DNA of 42,265 nt, taken from Deltaproteobacteria bacterium. Its GTDB lineage: Bacteria > SAR324 > XYD2-FULL-50-16. The position numbers were made by a program, and so were the translations under genes. Where the stretch lies: positions 1-42,265 of the forward strand of contig JABHWU010000127.1 of assembly GCA_018657625.1 (NCBI GenBank), given 5' to 3'. Shown here piece after piece: positions 9,082-18,702 of this stretch. Position 1 is the stretch's first letter. Every line of letters begins with the position of its first letter. The notes beneath the pieces are model-generated. The model was not told the origin of the DNA. It did not search any database and saw only the letters and a list, made by a program, of their open reading frames with translations.

Positions 9082-10767
9082 ATGAGTACAGAACCGGAAA
9101 AAGTAATATACTCCATGGTTGGAGTCAGTAAATTTCATAACAAAAAACAGGTACTGAAAGATATCTATCTGTCATATTTCTATGGTGCCAAAATTGGAGT
9201 TATCGGTTTAAACGGTTCAGGTAAAAGTTCATTATTAAAAATCCTGGCCGGTGTCGATAAAGATATTGTTGGAGAAACAGTTATTAGCGAAGGGCATACA
9301 GTTGGATATCTGGAACAGGAACCTAACCTGGATTCCCAAAAAACAGTTCGTGAAGTTGTCCGGGAAGGCGTTCAAAAAATTGCTGATTTATTGCAAGAAT
9401 TCAATGAAATCAATGATAAATTCGCAGAGCCAATGTCAGATGATGAAATGAATTCCCTGATTGAAAGACAAGGCGAAGTACAAGATGCTTTGGACAAAGC
9501 AGATGGGTGGGATCTGGATTCAAGATTAGATATGGCAATGGATGCCTTACGATGCCCGGACGGTGATACAAAAATAGAAGTAATATCAGGGGGGGAAAAA
9601 AGAAGAGTAGCCCTTTGTCGTTTACTACTTTTAAAACCAGATATTTTATTACTGGATGAGCCGACCAACCATTTGGATGCGGAAACTGTTGCCTGGTTGG
9701 AACAGCATCTTCAAAAATATGAAGGTACAATCATAGCCGTAACCCATGATCGCTACTTTCTAGACAATGTGGCGGGTTGGATCCTGGAATTGGACAGTGG
9801 TCATGGAATTCCCTGGAAAGGAAACTATTCATCCTGGTTGGAACAAAAACAACAAAAACTAAAAAATGAAGAAAAAATAGAATCCGAAAAACAAAAAACA
9901 CTCAAACGAGAGCTGGAATGGATTCGAATGACACCTAAAGGAAAAAGAACCAAATCTAAAGCTAGAATTAGTTCCTATGAAAAACTTCGGAATCAATCAA
10001 AAGAAAAAGAAAACTCTGATTTACAAATCTTTATCCCACCCGGTCCCCGATTAGGTAAAAAAGTTGTCGAGTTTGATAATTTGAGTAAAGCCTTTCAAGA
10101 AAAAGTACTAATAAATGATTTGACATTTTCTTTACCCCCCGGAGGTATTGTCGGTGTCATTGGCGCTAATGGTGCTGGTAAAACAACCTTATTTAAAATG
10201 ATTACTGAACAGGAATTACCCGACAAAGGCACTATATCAAAAGGGGATTCTGTTCAATTAGCATATGTTGACCAGTCCAGGGATGTTTTAAACCCGGATA
10301 AAACAATCTGGGAAGAAATCTCGAACGGACAAAACATGCTGACGATTGGAAATCGAAATATTAATTCCAGAGCCTATGTGGGCAGATTTAATTTTTCCGG
10401 CCATGATCAGCAAAAACAAATCGGTATACTTTCCGGTGGGGAAAGAAATCGGGTTCATTTAGCTAAAATGCTGAAAGAAGAAGCTAATGTACTGCTATTG
10501 GATGAACCCACAAATGATTTAGATGTGAATACCTTAAGAGCCCTGGAAGAAGCCCTGGAAAATTTTGCAGGCTGTGCTGTGGTAATCAGCCATGACCGAT
10601 GGTTTTTAGATAGAATTGCAACCCATATTTTAGCTTTTGAGGGTGATAGCAATGTGATATGGTTTGAGGGTAATTATTCAGATTATGAGAATGATAAAAA
10701 AGCCAGGCTGGGTGAAAACTCAATCATCCCCAAACGAATAAAATACCGTCATTTAACCCGGGATTAA
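9082..10767 (+). CDS. ettA: energy-dependent translational throttle protein EttA (ABC-F)
   Basis: This is a cytoplasmic ABC-F ATPase. Members of this family bind the ribosomal E site and gate elongation according to ATP/ADP level. Two ABC domains are complete: Walker A GLNGSGKSS (about residues 41-49) with signature SGGEKRRVALCRLLL and LLLDEPTNHLD, then Walker A GANGAGKTT (about 361-369) with LSGGERNRVHLAKML and LLLDEPTNDLD. A basic linker between them and the arm-like insertion in domain 1 are as expected for EttA, as are the length of 561 aa and the C-terminal KRIKYR. There is no membrane segment. The ATG start is supported by GGGAG seven bases upstream. The ElyC-like gene follows 21 bases later on the same strand. 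Confidence 0.95.
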   Translation: MSTEPEKVIYSMVGVSKFHNKKQVLKDIYLSYFYGAKIGVIGLNGSGKSSLLKILAGVDKDIVGETVISEGHTVGYLEQEPNLDSQKTVREVVREGVQKIADLLQEFNEINDKFAEPMSDDEMNSLIERQGEVQDALDKADGWDLDSRLDMAMDALRCPDGDTKIEVISGGEKRRVALCRLLLLKPDILLLDEPTNHLDAETVAWLEQHLQKYEGTIIAVTHDRYFLDNVAGWILELDSGHGIPWKGNYSSWLEQKQQKLKNEEKIESEKQKTLKRELEWIRMTPKGKRTKSKARISSYEKLRNQSKEKENSDLQIFIPPGPRLGKKVVEFDNLSKAFQEKVLINDLTFSLPPGGIVGVIGANGAGKTTLFKMITEQELPDKGTISKGDSVQLAYVDQSRDVLNPDKTIWEEISNGQNMLTIGNRNINSRAYVGRFNFSGHDQQKQIGILSGGERNRVHLAKMLKEEANVLLLDEPTNDLDVNTLRALEEALENFAGCAVVISHDRWFLDRIATHILAFEGDSNVIWFEGNYSDYENDKKARLGENSIIPKRIKYRHLTRD

Positions 10768-10788
10768 TCGAATTAGCTGAGTAAATAA

Positions 10789-11559
10789 ATGTTCTTTAGT
10801 TTATCAAAATTTATTACCTTTTTACTGGATCCTCTGTTTTATATTTTTTTAGTATTGTTCATTGCTATTTTAAGCAGCCGTTTCTCAAAAAAAATTAAGG
10901 GGATCTTTTTGTCATTTTTTATAATCTCCTGCGCCGTGACAACTGGTTTCATTACCAACAAGGCAATGGGTTACTTAGAAAACCTCCAACAATCTTCCTC
11001 ATTAAAAGACCATTATGATGCTGTTATTGTTTTGTCAGGAATGCTGAATTTAAAGCATAGCAATCAGCAAAGTTTGATGTTTTCAACAGCTGCCGATAGA
11101 ATCATTAAAGGAATTGAGATCGTAAAAAATAAACAAGCAGACCATCTGATCATTTCCGGTGGTGATGGTGGATTACTATCCAGTGGTAAATCAGAAGCAG
11201 CTTTGTTAGCTGATTTTGCGAAGAAATGGGGAGTTTCTGAGGATAAAATAATTGTAGAGCCTGATTCAAAAAATACCTTTGAAAACGCACTGGAGACTGC
11301 CAAGGTTATTCAGAAATATCAATTTAAGCAATTGCTGCTAATCACTTCAGCTTTCCATATGCATCGGTCAATCGGATGCTTTAAAAATCAAAATGTGTTT
11401 CCGGATTTACTGCTTGTTGACTTCCGAAGTAGGGATACCCCTTCTAAAGATTTTAGAAACTATATCCCTTCCAGCGCCGGTTTAAATAACCTCTCTGTTT
11501 TTATACATGAAATAACCGGTATCATCGCTTATTATCTAACCGGAAAAGCTGCATGGTAG
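10789..11559 (+). CDS. DUF218 (YdcF/ElyC-like) membrane protein
   Basis: The N-terminus holds two hydrophobic segments (about residues 5-25 and 36-58). A DUF218 domain follows, with YDAVIVLSGMLN, DHLIISGGDGGL, EPDSKNTFENALETA and LLITSAFHMHRSIGCF. This layout, two membrane helices and then the domain outside the cytoplasm, matches ElyC. E. coli ElyC is linked to peptidoglycan synthesis and undecaprenyl-phosphate carrier use. That role is known for the relative and inferred here. It starts 21 bases after ettA and may be cotranscribed. It ends 8 bases before the convergent cyclase-like gene. Confidence 0.85.
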   Translation: MFFSLSKFITFLLDPLFYIFLVLFIAILSSRFSKKIKGIFLSFFIISCAVTTGFITNKAMGYLENLQQSSSLKDHYDAVIVLSGMLNLKHSNQQSLMFSTAADRIIKGIEIVKNKQADHLIISGGDGGLLSSGKSEAALLADFAKKWGVSEDKIIVEPDSKNTFENALETAKVIQKYQFKQLLLITSAFHMHRSIGCFKNQNVFPDLLLVDFRSRDTPSKDFRNYIPSSAGLNNLSVFIHEITGIIAYYLTGKAAW

Positions 11560-11567
11560 AAATAAAT

Positions 11568-13325
11568 TTATTCCTCTTCCGTTTTGATTTCTGAACTGAT
11601 TTTTTTCCACAAGGAACTGGATGATGAAGCTTTACCCGGAATTAGTTCTTCATCAATAGGTATATCATTAAATTCTACAGTATCAATATCTTTGAAACTA
11701 TTTTCAGTGATATTCTGGGATAGTTTGATGTCCGTTTCTTTTTCTTCAATGCCAACTAGTTCAAGAGGTGATGTAGAAAGGGTTTCTTCAAGAATATCGG
11801 GAATAGACGCATCGTATGACCTTTCATGGGTATTTTCAAAATCTCCATTCATACCTGCCAGAGAGACTCCTTCACCATTTTGATCTGTTAATTCCGATTC
11901 AGGAATAACTCCCCCGGTCAGAATAAATACCTCTTCGTCCAGTAGTAGTGCTCTATTTAAGTTTTCTATTCCTTGGTGTTGGTAAGAACCATTCGTTTTT
12001 TCCATCATGGATGAACTGATTAAAACTTCTTCCCGACTGGAACATGTACAAAGATATTCAGCTATACTGGCAGCTTCACCAATGATGGTGAAATTTTCAA
12101 GTGATGTTGCCAATCCACCAACCAAACCAATTTCTGAATGTAATCCAATGCCATATTCAAGAAATTCTTTCCCTAGCACTTTTCTCTCATGATTAATCGT
12201 TTTCCATTTTTGATTACATTTTAGTGCAGCGCGAATCGCATTATCAATACTATTTATCCCTTCAAATAAAACAAATACCTTATCGCCAATAATTTTAACG
12301 ATTTGTCCACCATGGGATTGAGAGGCATTGTCGATGGGTTCAAGGTGTTTTTTAACAAAAGAGGCAATTGAACCGGAATCATCTACTTGAATATGTTGTT
12401 GTATTTTTGGAATACGTGTACATAAACAGGTTAATTCTGTTTTCCTTAGGGTCAGATCCGGCATTTCGGAAGGCAAATCGGAATGATCTCCATTTTGACC
12501 ATTTAATTTCCCATTAGATCGCTGTAGTAGCATATACCTAACCGACTCTACCATATCGTTATATTCGGTAAATAGAGTCCCGATCTCATCCTTACTTTTA
12601 ATCGCTAGTTTATAATCAAAGTTCTTCTTTTTAACCTGCTTTAACGCCTCTATTAATTTTAAATGGTCTCTGGAAATGGGAAAATATATTGCAGCCAGGA
12701 TCAAAACAACACCCACCAAGGTTATTCCACCAAACATAAATAATGTCTGCCGGGTTTTATCTATAATCAGACTGTAATTGTATAATACTTGAGTCGTCGC
12801 AACGTGAATTTCTTCTTTATCGTTGTTAACGATTATATTTCTTAGGAATTGTAATACAGTAATTGTTTTATTTTCTATTTTATAATTTATTTTTTCAATA
12901 TGGGTTGTCTTACCTTTATGCTGGTTTAATTTCTGAAGAAGACTGGGGTGGATGTTTCTGTTTTTGAAGTTTTCATTGGTAGAAGCATAGTAAATCCCAC
13001 TTGGAAACAAGATCACTGATATTTGTAAGAGAAAATCATTTTGAATGCTGGATTTTTCAAATAACTGGCTTAGTGGCTGGCTGATATATTGTTGTTTTCT
13101 ACTATACATACTACTAAGTGCCAATTCAGAAGTGACAATTGATGTTGTTTCACCTGTTTCATATAACTGGTCTAATTTAAATTTAGCTAATTGATCAATA
13201 AAGAAAAAATCTAGTACTGCAATTCCACCAACAAATACAATTGTTACAATTAGTATTAGTTTTACCAATAAATGATATTTGATTCCTTGATTTTTTTGCC
13301 GGTTAATCGTTAATGGTTCAGGCAT
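11568..13325 (-). CDS. membrane sensor with HAMP and degenerate class III cyclase domain
   Basis: Residues about 17-42 form a membrane helix, followed by a periplasmic segment of about 150 residues, a second helix (about 196-218) and a HAMP-like region (KQVKKKNFDYKLAIKSKDEIG). A domain with the class III adenylate/guanylate cyclase fold follows at about 295-465. The first metal Asp is replaced: LTCLCTRIPKI stands where FADIVGFT is expected. The second Asp is kept (IIGDKVFVLF). The later GD..N.AAR motif reads IIGEAASIAEYL, without the transition-state Asn and Arg. It is therefore probably inactive as a cyclase and acts by binding or conformation. About 100 acidic, serine-rich residues end the protein. 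It starts 11 bases after gspE and is probably in the same operon. Confidence 0.85.
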   Translation of the reverse strand: MPEPLTINRQKNQGIKYHLLVKLILIVTIVFVGGIAVLDFFFIDQLAKFKLDQLYETGETTSIVTSELALSSMYSRKQQYISQPLSQLFEKSSIQNDFLLQISVILFPSGIYYASTNENFKNRNIHPSLLQKLNQHKGKTTHIEKINYKIENKTITVLQFLRNIIVNNDKEEIHVATTQVLYNYSLIIDKTRQTLFMFGGITLVGVVLILAAIYFPISRDHLKLIEALKQVKKKNFDYKLAIKSKDEIGTLFTEYNDMVESVRYMLLQRSNGKLNGQNGDHSDLPSEMPDLTLRKTELTCLCTRIPKIQQHIQVDDSGSIASFVKKHLEPIDNASQSHGGQIVKIIGDKVFVLFEGINSIDNAIRAALKCNQKWKTINHERKVLGKEFLEYGIGLHSEIGLVGGLATSLENFTIIGEAASIAEYLCTCSSREEVLISSSMMEKTNGSYQHQGIENLNRALLLDEEVFILTGGVIPESELTDQNGEGVSLAGMNGDFENTHERSYDASIPDILEETLSTSPLELVGIEEKETDIKLSQNITENSFKDIDTVEFNDIPIDEELIPGKASSSSSLWKKISSEIKTEEE

Positions 13326-13336
13326 TTTTTTCTCGT

Positions 13337-15115
13337 TTATAATTTTTTATTATTGCCAGCTTCTTGCGAATTTTGGTCTGAGTACACAACACGTAGCATT
13401 TCATCAATTGTGGTTATTCCTTCAAGCACTTTTTGCGCACAATCGTATTGGAGTGTTTTCATTTTCTGTTCCAAAGTTACTTGCTTAATTTGTGTAGAAT
13501 CAGCTGATTTTTGCACAACTTTCCGTAATTGATCATTCAGAATCAGCAATTCATAAATTCCTGTCCTACCGGAGTAACCGGTATTCAAACATTTTTCACA
13601 ACCACACCCGTGCCAAAGCTGCCCAGAATACTCTCCTTTGTTGATGATTTTTTGAAAATTGAGTTTTTTTAATTCTTCCCAGGGGACTGAAATCGGTTCT
13701 TTACAATGAGGACATATTTTCCTGATCAATCGTTGGGCCAATATGGCACTTAATGTGCTCGTAACCAAAAAAGGCTCGATACCCATATCAATTAAACGAA
13801 TAATTGTGGAAATTGAATCATTGGTATGCACAGTACTCAAGACCAAGTGCCCTGTTAAGGATGCCTGTATGGCAATTTGAGCTGTTTCCGTATCACGCAT
13901 TTCACCCACCATGATCACATCCGGATCTTGTCGCAACATGGCTCTCAGTCCTTTTGAAAAGGTGACACCCACTTTCTCATTAACCTGCATTTGTCCATAT
14001 GCGGCAATTCTGTACTCTACCGGATCTTCAATCGTAACAATGTTTTTTTCCTGGGCGTTTATTTTGTTTAAGGCCGAATATAGAGTTGTCGTTTTACCGG
14101 ATCCTGTGGGCCCTGTCACAAGAATAATGCCATGGGGTTGATGGATGATATCTTCAACCTGGGCTACAATTTCAGAATTCATACCCAGGTTTTCCAGTGA
14201 AATAATTCCTTTACTCTGGTTGAGCAAACGCATAACAGCTCTTTCTCCATGGATGGTCGGAATAATAGATACACGAATATCTATTTTTCGCCCTGCCAGA
14301 AGAATCATCGTACGTCCATCCTGAGCCTGATTTTTGGTGGATATATCCAATCCTGCCATGACTTTAATTCGATTGACCAATGGAATATGAGCTTGTTTGG
14401 GAACTTTAGTAATCTGATGTAATATTCCGTCGATTCTGTATCTTACAGTTGTTTCCTGGGTGCTGGGATCAATATGGATATCAGAGCTTGAATCTTTAAC
14501 CGACTGAAATAAAATAGAGTTCATCAATTTTTTTATCGGTTCTTCATCTTCAACATCTAATAAATCTTCAGTTTCTTCAGAAGAGAACTCGTTCAAGTAA
14601 TTTAAATCTTCATCCCCTTCTAATACTTCTGCCGCCTCTTCAGCGGTTCCTGAATTTCTATCATAAATCTGATTAATACGTTCCAATATATTTTCAGCAG
14701 TATCCAAAACCAGTGAAAAGGATTCAAAGCCTAAGTCCAAGGTTGCTTTTTCGTATGGATCAGCCGGCCAAAGGTTAGACACCGCATAAACAATCGTATT
14801 TCCTTCAAAATGATAAGGAATAAATTGATACTTTTTAACATATCTAATGGGTATTAGATTAACAAAAAGTTCCTGTTTTGCCTGATCAATATTCGTATAG
14901 GTTTCAATTAATTTAATCCCTGTCATATCAGATACAACATTTTGAAATGTTTTCTTTCTAAGAAACCCTGATTTGTCAGTATATTCACGGAACAACACCT
15001 TTTTGGAAATTGCCGCTTGCCATTGTTCATTGATTTCCGAAATGGCGAGATTTTTTTTCTCAGAAATCTTTTTTATAAATTTCTTGGTAATATTACTACT
15101 TGTTTTTGAGGTCAT
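13337..15115 (-). CDS. gspE: GspE/PilB-type secretion or pilus assembly ATPase
   Basis: This is a hexameric cytoplasmic ATPase that powers pseudopilus or type IV pilus assembly. An N-terminal T2SSE_N-like domain covers about residues 50-150, and an acidic linker follows. The ATPase core has SSDIHIDPS, Walker A GPTGSGKTTTLYSAL (about 333-347), the Asp box IEDPVEYR, Walker B DPDVIMVGEMRD (about 397-408) and the His box GHLVLSTVHTND. The zinc site is CPHC...CGCEKC, then TGYSGRTGIYELL. The length of 592 aa is normal for PilB/GspE. GspE and PilB cannot be separated by sequence alone. Its ATG overlaps the upstream exonuclease stop (ATGA, 15115-15112), so translation is probably coupled. Confidence 0.92.
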   Translation of the reverse strand: MTSKTSSNITKKFIKKISEKKNLAISEINEQWQAAISKKVLFREYTDKSGFLRKKTFQNVVSDMTGIKLIETYTNIDQAKQELFVNLIPIRYVKKYQFIPYHFEGNTIVYAVSNLWPADPYEKATLDLGFESFSLVLDTAENILERINQIYDRNSGTAEEAAEVLEGDEDLNYLNEFSSEETEDLLDVEDEEPIKKLMNSILFQSVKDSSSDIHIDPSTQETTVRYRIDGILHQITKVPKQAHIPLVNRIKVMAGLDISTKNQAQDGRTMILLAGRKIDIRVSIIPTIHGERAVMRLLNQSKGIISLENLGMNSEIVAQVEDIIHQPHGIILVTGPTGSGKTTTLYSALNKINAQEKNIVTIEDPVEYRIAAYGQMQVNEKVGVTFSKGLRAMLRQDPDVIMVGEMRDTETAQIAIQASLTGHLVLSTVHTNDSISTIIRLIDMGIEPFLVTSTLSAILAQRLIRKICPHCKEPISVPWEELKKLNFQKIINKGEYSGQLWHGCGCEKCLNTGYSGRTGIYELLILNDQLRKVVQKSADSTQIKQVTLEQKMKTLQYDCAQKVLEGITTIDEMLRVVYSDQNSQEAGNNKKL

Positions 15116-15945
15116 TTAACTTTTGATTTCCGATATTTGAATTGCTTGTGGATTTTTTTTCTCAGTTTTTTCTTAGTTAGTTTATCTTTTTGAAGATTGA
15201 TCAACTGAAATAGATCATCAATGCCACTCTCAGCCAAAATTTTTAAAAATATATTAAAAAAATGAAGTGTCGCTTTAACATCAGGCATTGCCCGATGATG
15301 GTTTTCCATTTTATAGTTAAAAAACTTAGATAGAGCCACAATACCATGAGACGTCGCTTCTGGAACTGCTTTTTTAGCCAAACGATAAGAGCATATTTCA
15401 ATCGGATTTTTAAATGATTGATGCTTTAATCGCTTAATTTCATGATTAATAAAATTAAAATCGAATGCTGCATTATGTGCAACAAACACTCCATCATCTA
15501 CAAATTCAACAAATTTAGGTAAAACTGTCTCTATATGCGGCGAACCGATGACCATTTTATTGGTTATACCGGTCAACCGTCTGATCGGAATCGTTATTTT
15601 CATTTCCGGGTTGACCAGAGAGTTGAACTCACCAATGACTTCACCGTTCTTTACTTTGACAGCAGCAATATCAATAATTCGATCTTTTCCCCGTATTGAA
15701 CCTGTGGTTTCAATATCAGTAATGACAAAACTAGTTTTATCTAAAGATTGATTGTCCAGAAAATGATCCAATGAAGCAGTTTTCCATAGTTTGCTGGAAA
15801 CATTAACAAATCTCTGATCATTATTTAATAAATTTCTAAGATTTTCAAAATCCTGATATTTGGTAATACCCAGAACCTGACATATTTGTTTTTCGGTCAT
15901 CAATCCTTCGAACCGAAACAGTAACCGAAAAACCGTGTCAATCAA
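15112..15945 (-). CDS. DEDDh 3'-5' exonuclease (DnaQ/PolC-epsilon-like) with N-terminal helical extension
   Basis: The nuclease domain begins near residue 73. It carries all DEDDh residues: ITDIETTG (D, E), HNAAFDFNF (D) and HHRAMPDV (H, D). Such proteins degrade single-stranded DNA or RNA ends or proofread. The first 70 residues resemble a small winged-helix-type domain (EKQICQVLGITKY..FENLRNLL). A basic tail (KKKLRKKIHKQFKYRKSK) could hold nucleic acid. The start is TTG 15945, supported by AAGGA six bases upstream; the next in-frame Met is 15 residues inside. Its stop overlaps the gspE start. Why an exonuclease leads a secretion-ATPase operon is not clear from sequence. Confidence 0.88.
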   Translation of the reverse strand: MIDTVFRLLFRFEGLMTEKQICQVLGITKYQDFENLRNLLNNDQRFVNVSSKLWKTASLDHFLDNQSLDKTSFVITDIETTGSIRGKDRIIDIAAVKVKNGEVIGEFNSLVNPEMKITIPIRRLTGITNKMVIGSPHIETVLPKFVEFVDDGVFVAHNAAFDFNFINHEIKRLKHQSFKNPIEICSYRLAKKAVPEATSHGIVALSKFFNYKMENHHRAMPDVKATLHFFNIFLKILAESGIDDLFQLINLQKDKLTKKKLRKKIHKQFKYRKSKVK

Positions 15946-16082
15946 TTTTCATCCTTGTTTATTAATAAATTTACAAAATTTGATAAGTATTTTAAGTTAG
16001 ACAACTTCAAAAATAATCGATTCATAATTCATTGTCCAAATTCCTTATTTTTAAGTATAAAGAAACTTTCTAACTTTCCCTA

Positions 16083-16111
16083 TTGACTTCCATATATAAT
16101 GGAATCTTAAT
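16083..16111 (+). promoter_or_regulatory. candidate promoter with a palindrome in its spacer
   Basis: TTGACT (16083-16088) and CTTAAT (16106-16111) are 17 bases apart and about 58 bases before the ATG at 16169. Between them lies TTCCAT-ATATA-ATGGAA (16088-16104), a perfect 6+5+6 palindrome. A dimeric repressor bound there would block the promoter. The TATAAT inside the palindrome is an alternative -10, but it lacks a good -35. This is pattern evidence only. Confidence 0.35.
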
Positions 16112-16168
16112 GAATCAGGACTTTTTTTTCCACCATAAATAGTTAAAAAAAATAATCACTTAAATATA

Positions 16169-18574
16169 ATGAATTTAACCAATGTAATCAACTATATAAA
16201 AAATCCTGCATTTTTGGCTGGTCTTCTGTTTTTAATCGTCAATTTGCATGTCTCCTATCAATTCTACCACGCAAACAGTTATAAGATATTGGTTATATTA
16301 ATTGGGATTTCCTGTTTATTTTTGATTCAAATTTTCTTTTATCGCCCAGGTTTTGATAAACTTTTTTTTCGTCACCTTGGTTTGATTTCTTTACCATTGA
16401 TAGCTACAATCCCAGGAATATTGATTTACCAGGGGATGTATAATTACAATTTTCAATATGAACTGGTCACCAATATTATTCTAGTTCTATGGGTGGTTTA
16501 TTTATTATTGGGAATTAATTCCGAAAAAGATTTTAATATTCTGCTACAACTTATTGGTATCACTATTATTTATATTTTCTTAAGGGGAGTTCTGGAATTA
16601 TACGGATGGGATCCCTTACTGGGTGATAACCCTGTCGATAGAATTAAAGTAACATTTGGAAATATCAACTATCTGGCAGGATTCATTACTACCTTAATAC
16701 CCGTTTTTTTAATGCTGGCTGTTCCGCTGGGTAAAGAAAATGGGAAACGATGGATCAAACACAATTTATTTTACATCATCGTTTCTTTTTCCAGTTTGAT
16801 TATCCTCTATCTGACAAAAACCAGAGCAGCCTGGGGGGCCAGTCTGATCAGCATTATTTTTATCGCAATCATCACTTTTTTAGTTTTTTATCCAAAATAC
16901 CGAAAGCAGTTTTCTACCTTAGTGTTTGTGGGAATATTAATTGGCATGGGGGTTTTGCTTTTTCTCTATCTAAATCATGATAAATCTGCCCTAATCTCTG
17001 GAATAACGACTAAACTCCGGTTAAAAAGTATTTTTACAGGAGAGGCCTTTTGGGGGCGATTATTATCATGGGAAGCCGCATACGATTCTATTTTAAGTTC
17101 TCCATTCATTGGATTTGGATTGGGTGCTTCATATAATCTATTTTTCTTGTTTAAGAATCCATCAGCCCGTCTGTTTTGGAATGAACAAAGTTATAACCAC
17201 GTTCATTCCGAAATACTGGAGTTCACCCAGGAAGCTGGAATCATCGGAGTCATCATATTAGGATTTTTTTGGGCAGTACTATTCAGACAGATATATCTCA
17301 TCATTATTAAATCTGAAAACTTGTTTTATCGAAAATTAGCCTTAGGTATTGCAGGTGGATTGATAGCTTATGGAATTCAAAGCCTATTTTCGGTTGCGCC
17401 TCGGATGATGGTTACAAAATTTCCCGTTTATACATTAATAGCAGCCAGTTTTATTCTTTATATTGCTTACCTAAAAGAATCCAGACAGTCTCAAACAAAA
17501 AATGAAAATTCCAAATTACTGCTTATCAGTATAAATTCAATATTCATTGTTTTTACGGCTATTTCTCTTTTAATCTATATCCCCTGGGTACAAAGACAAA
17601 AAAAATTGACTGATTATTTGGCATCCGGACAATCGTTATATATGGTCGAAAAATTTGAAAAAACAGCAGATTCCTGGCGATACCCAGATATCTATTCACT
17701 CTTTTTCTTAGCTAACGCCCAAAAAAATTATGGTAGAATTCAACAATTTGGAAATACCATTGATAAAATATCGGAGATTATACCGCACTACCGACAGGTT
17801 GATTATTGGAGAGGCATCAAAGCCTATCGATCCAAAGATATCAATCAAGCCATACACTTACTTAAAGAGCATCAATTACGAGATCAATATTACCTCCCGA
17901 CCATTGACATGCTGGTAAGGCTGGCGCTATTGAAAAATGACGAACGGTTATTTTTTGAGCAAATACAATTAATAACCCGATTGAACCTTGCCGGCAGCAA
18001 TATTTACTCTAAAAGTATTATTAGTAAAATTCCGATTAAACAACAAAAAATGGGAAGTATTATTGCTATAGAAAAATCTCAAACAGATAACTATTTTATC
18101 TGGCAATTCAATTTCATCCATGAAATGTTTGAACTTTCAAGATCAAATTTAAACAAAAAGAAGCATAACAAAAAAATAGTTAGCCAGTTTACGCAAAAGA
18201 TATTCAAAGATTTTTCAATTCATCCGCTATTTAAAATCAAAATTCGAAAAAAATATGAGAGTGATCAAAAAACCATCTATCAAAACATATCTTTATATTT
18301 TAATTTGGAACAAAGACAGAAAACAATCTCTCAATTAATGAAGAAAAAACATCAGGATCAGCTAAAGAAAGTAAAATCAAGAGCCCAGGCGACTGAACTT
18401 AATACCCAATACCAGAAACAAAGCCGGAAAATACTTCAACCTTATCAAGAAAAAATGACGGTTTTACGATCAGATTTAATGGTTAAGACTGAATGGGAAA
18501 AGTACATTCAAAAAAGAAATTTTGTGATTAGCACCATCAAATCATTACAGAAAATTGCTTTCAACATAGGATAA
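16169..18574 (+). CDS. O-antigen ligase/Wzy-like membrane protein with long C-terminal extension
   Basis: The first 470 residues form about 10-12 membrane helices, with a large loop that contains NHVHSEILEFTQEAGIIG (about 343-360). This is the O-antigen ligase (Wzy_C) signature region. The family transfers or polymerises sugar chains on lipid carriers at the periplasmic face of the inner membrane. Residues about 490-620 look like TPR-like helices, and about 640-801 are very basic and coiled-coil-like (repeated KK, RQ and EK stretches). Total length of 801 aa is well above the usual 400-500. Substrate (LPS, polysaccharide or protein) cannot be told. It starts ATG without a Shine-Dalgarno, after the promoter candidate at 16083. 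fliP follows 128 bases later. Confidence 0.8.
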   Translation: MNLTNVINYIKNPAFLAGLLFLIVNLHVSYQFYHANSYKILVILIGISCLFLIQIFFYRPGFDKLFFRHLGLISLPLIATIPGILIYQGMYNYNFQYELVTNIILVLWVVYLLLGINSEKDFNILLQLIGITIIYIFLRGVLELYGWDPLLGDNPVDRIKVTFGNINYLAGFITTLIPVFLMLAVPLGKENGKRWIKHNLFYIIVSFSSLIILYLTKTRAAWGASLISIIFIAIITFLVFYPKYRKQFSTLVFVGILIGMGVLLFLYLNHDKSALISGITTKLRLKSIFTGEAFWGRLLSWEAAYDSILSSPFIGFGLGASYNLFFLFKNPSARLFWNEQSYNHVHSEILEFTQEAGIIGVIILGFFWAVLFRQIYLIIIKSENLFYRKLALGIAGGLIAYGIQSLFSVAPRMMVTKFPVYTLIAASFILYIAYLKESRQSQTKNENSKLLLISINSIFIVFTAISLLIYIPWVQRQKKLTDYLASGQSLYMVEKFEKTADSWRYPDIYSLFFLANAQKNYGRIQQFGNTIDKISEIIPHYRQVDYWRGIKAYRSKDINQAIHLLKEHQLRDQYYLPTIDMLVRLALLKNDERLFFEQIQLITRLNLAGSNIYSKSIISKIPIKQQKMGSIIAIEKSQTDNYFIWQFNFIHEMFELSRSNLNKKKHNKKIVSQFTQKIFKDFSIHPLFKIKIRKKYESDQKTIYQNISLYFNLEQRQKTISQLMKKKHQDQLKKVKSRAQATELNTQYQKQSRKILQPYQEKMTVLRSDLMVKTEWEKYIQKRNFVISTIKSLQKIAFNIG

Positions 18575-18702
18575 TCTAAACAAACAATTAAAAATCTAAT
18601 TTTAACACAGAAAAAATTTCTTAACAATAATATCTATTTTTTGAAACATTTAGTACAATCTGGATCTACTATTAAAATTCAACCTTTGTATTTTTATATA
18701 TC

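Noticed and set aside
11559..11580. Palindrome AATAAATTTATT as a terminator between convergent genes
   Set aside because: It is AT-only, short and without a GC stem, so it is likely chance.
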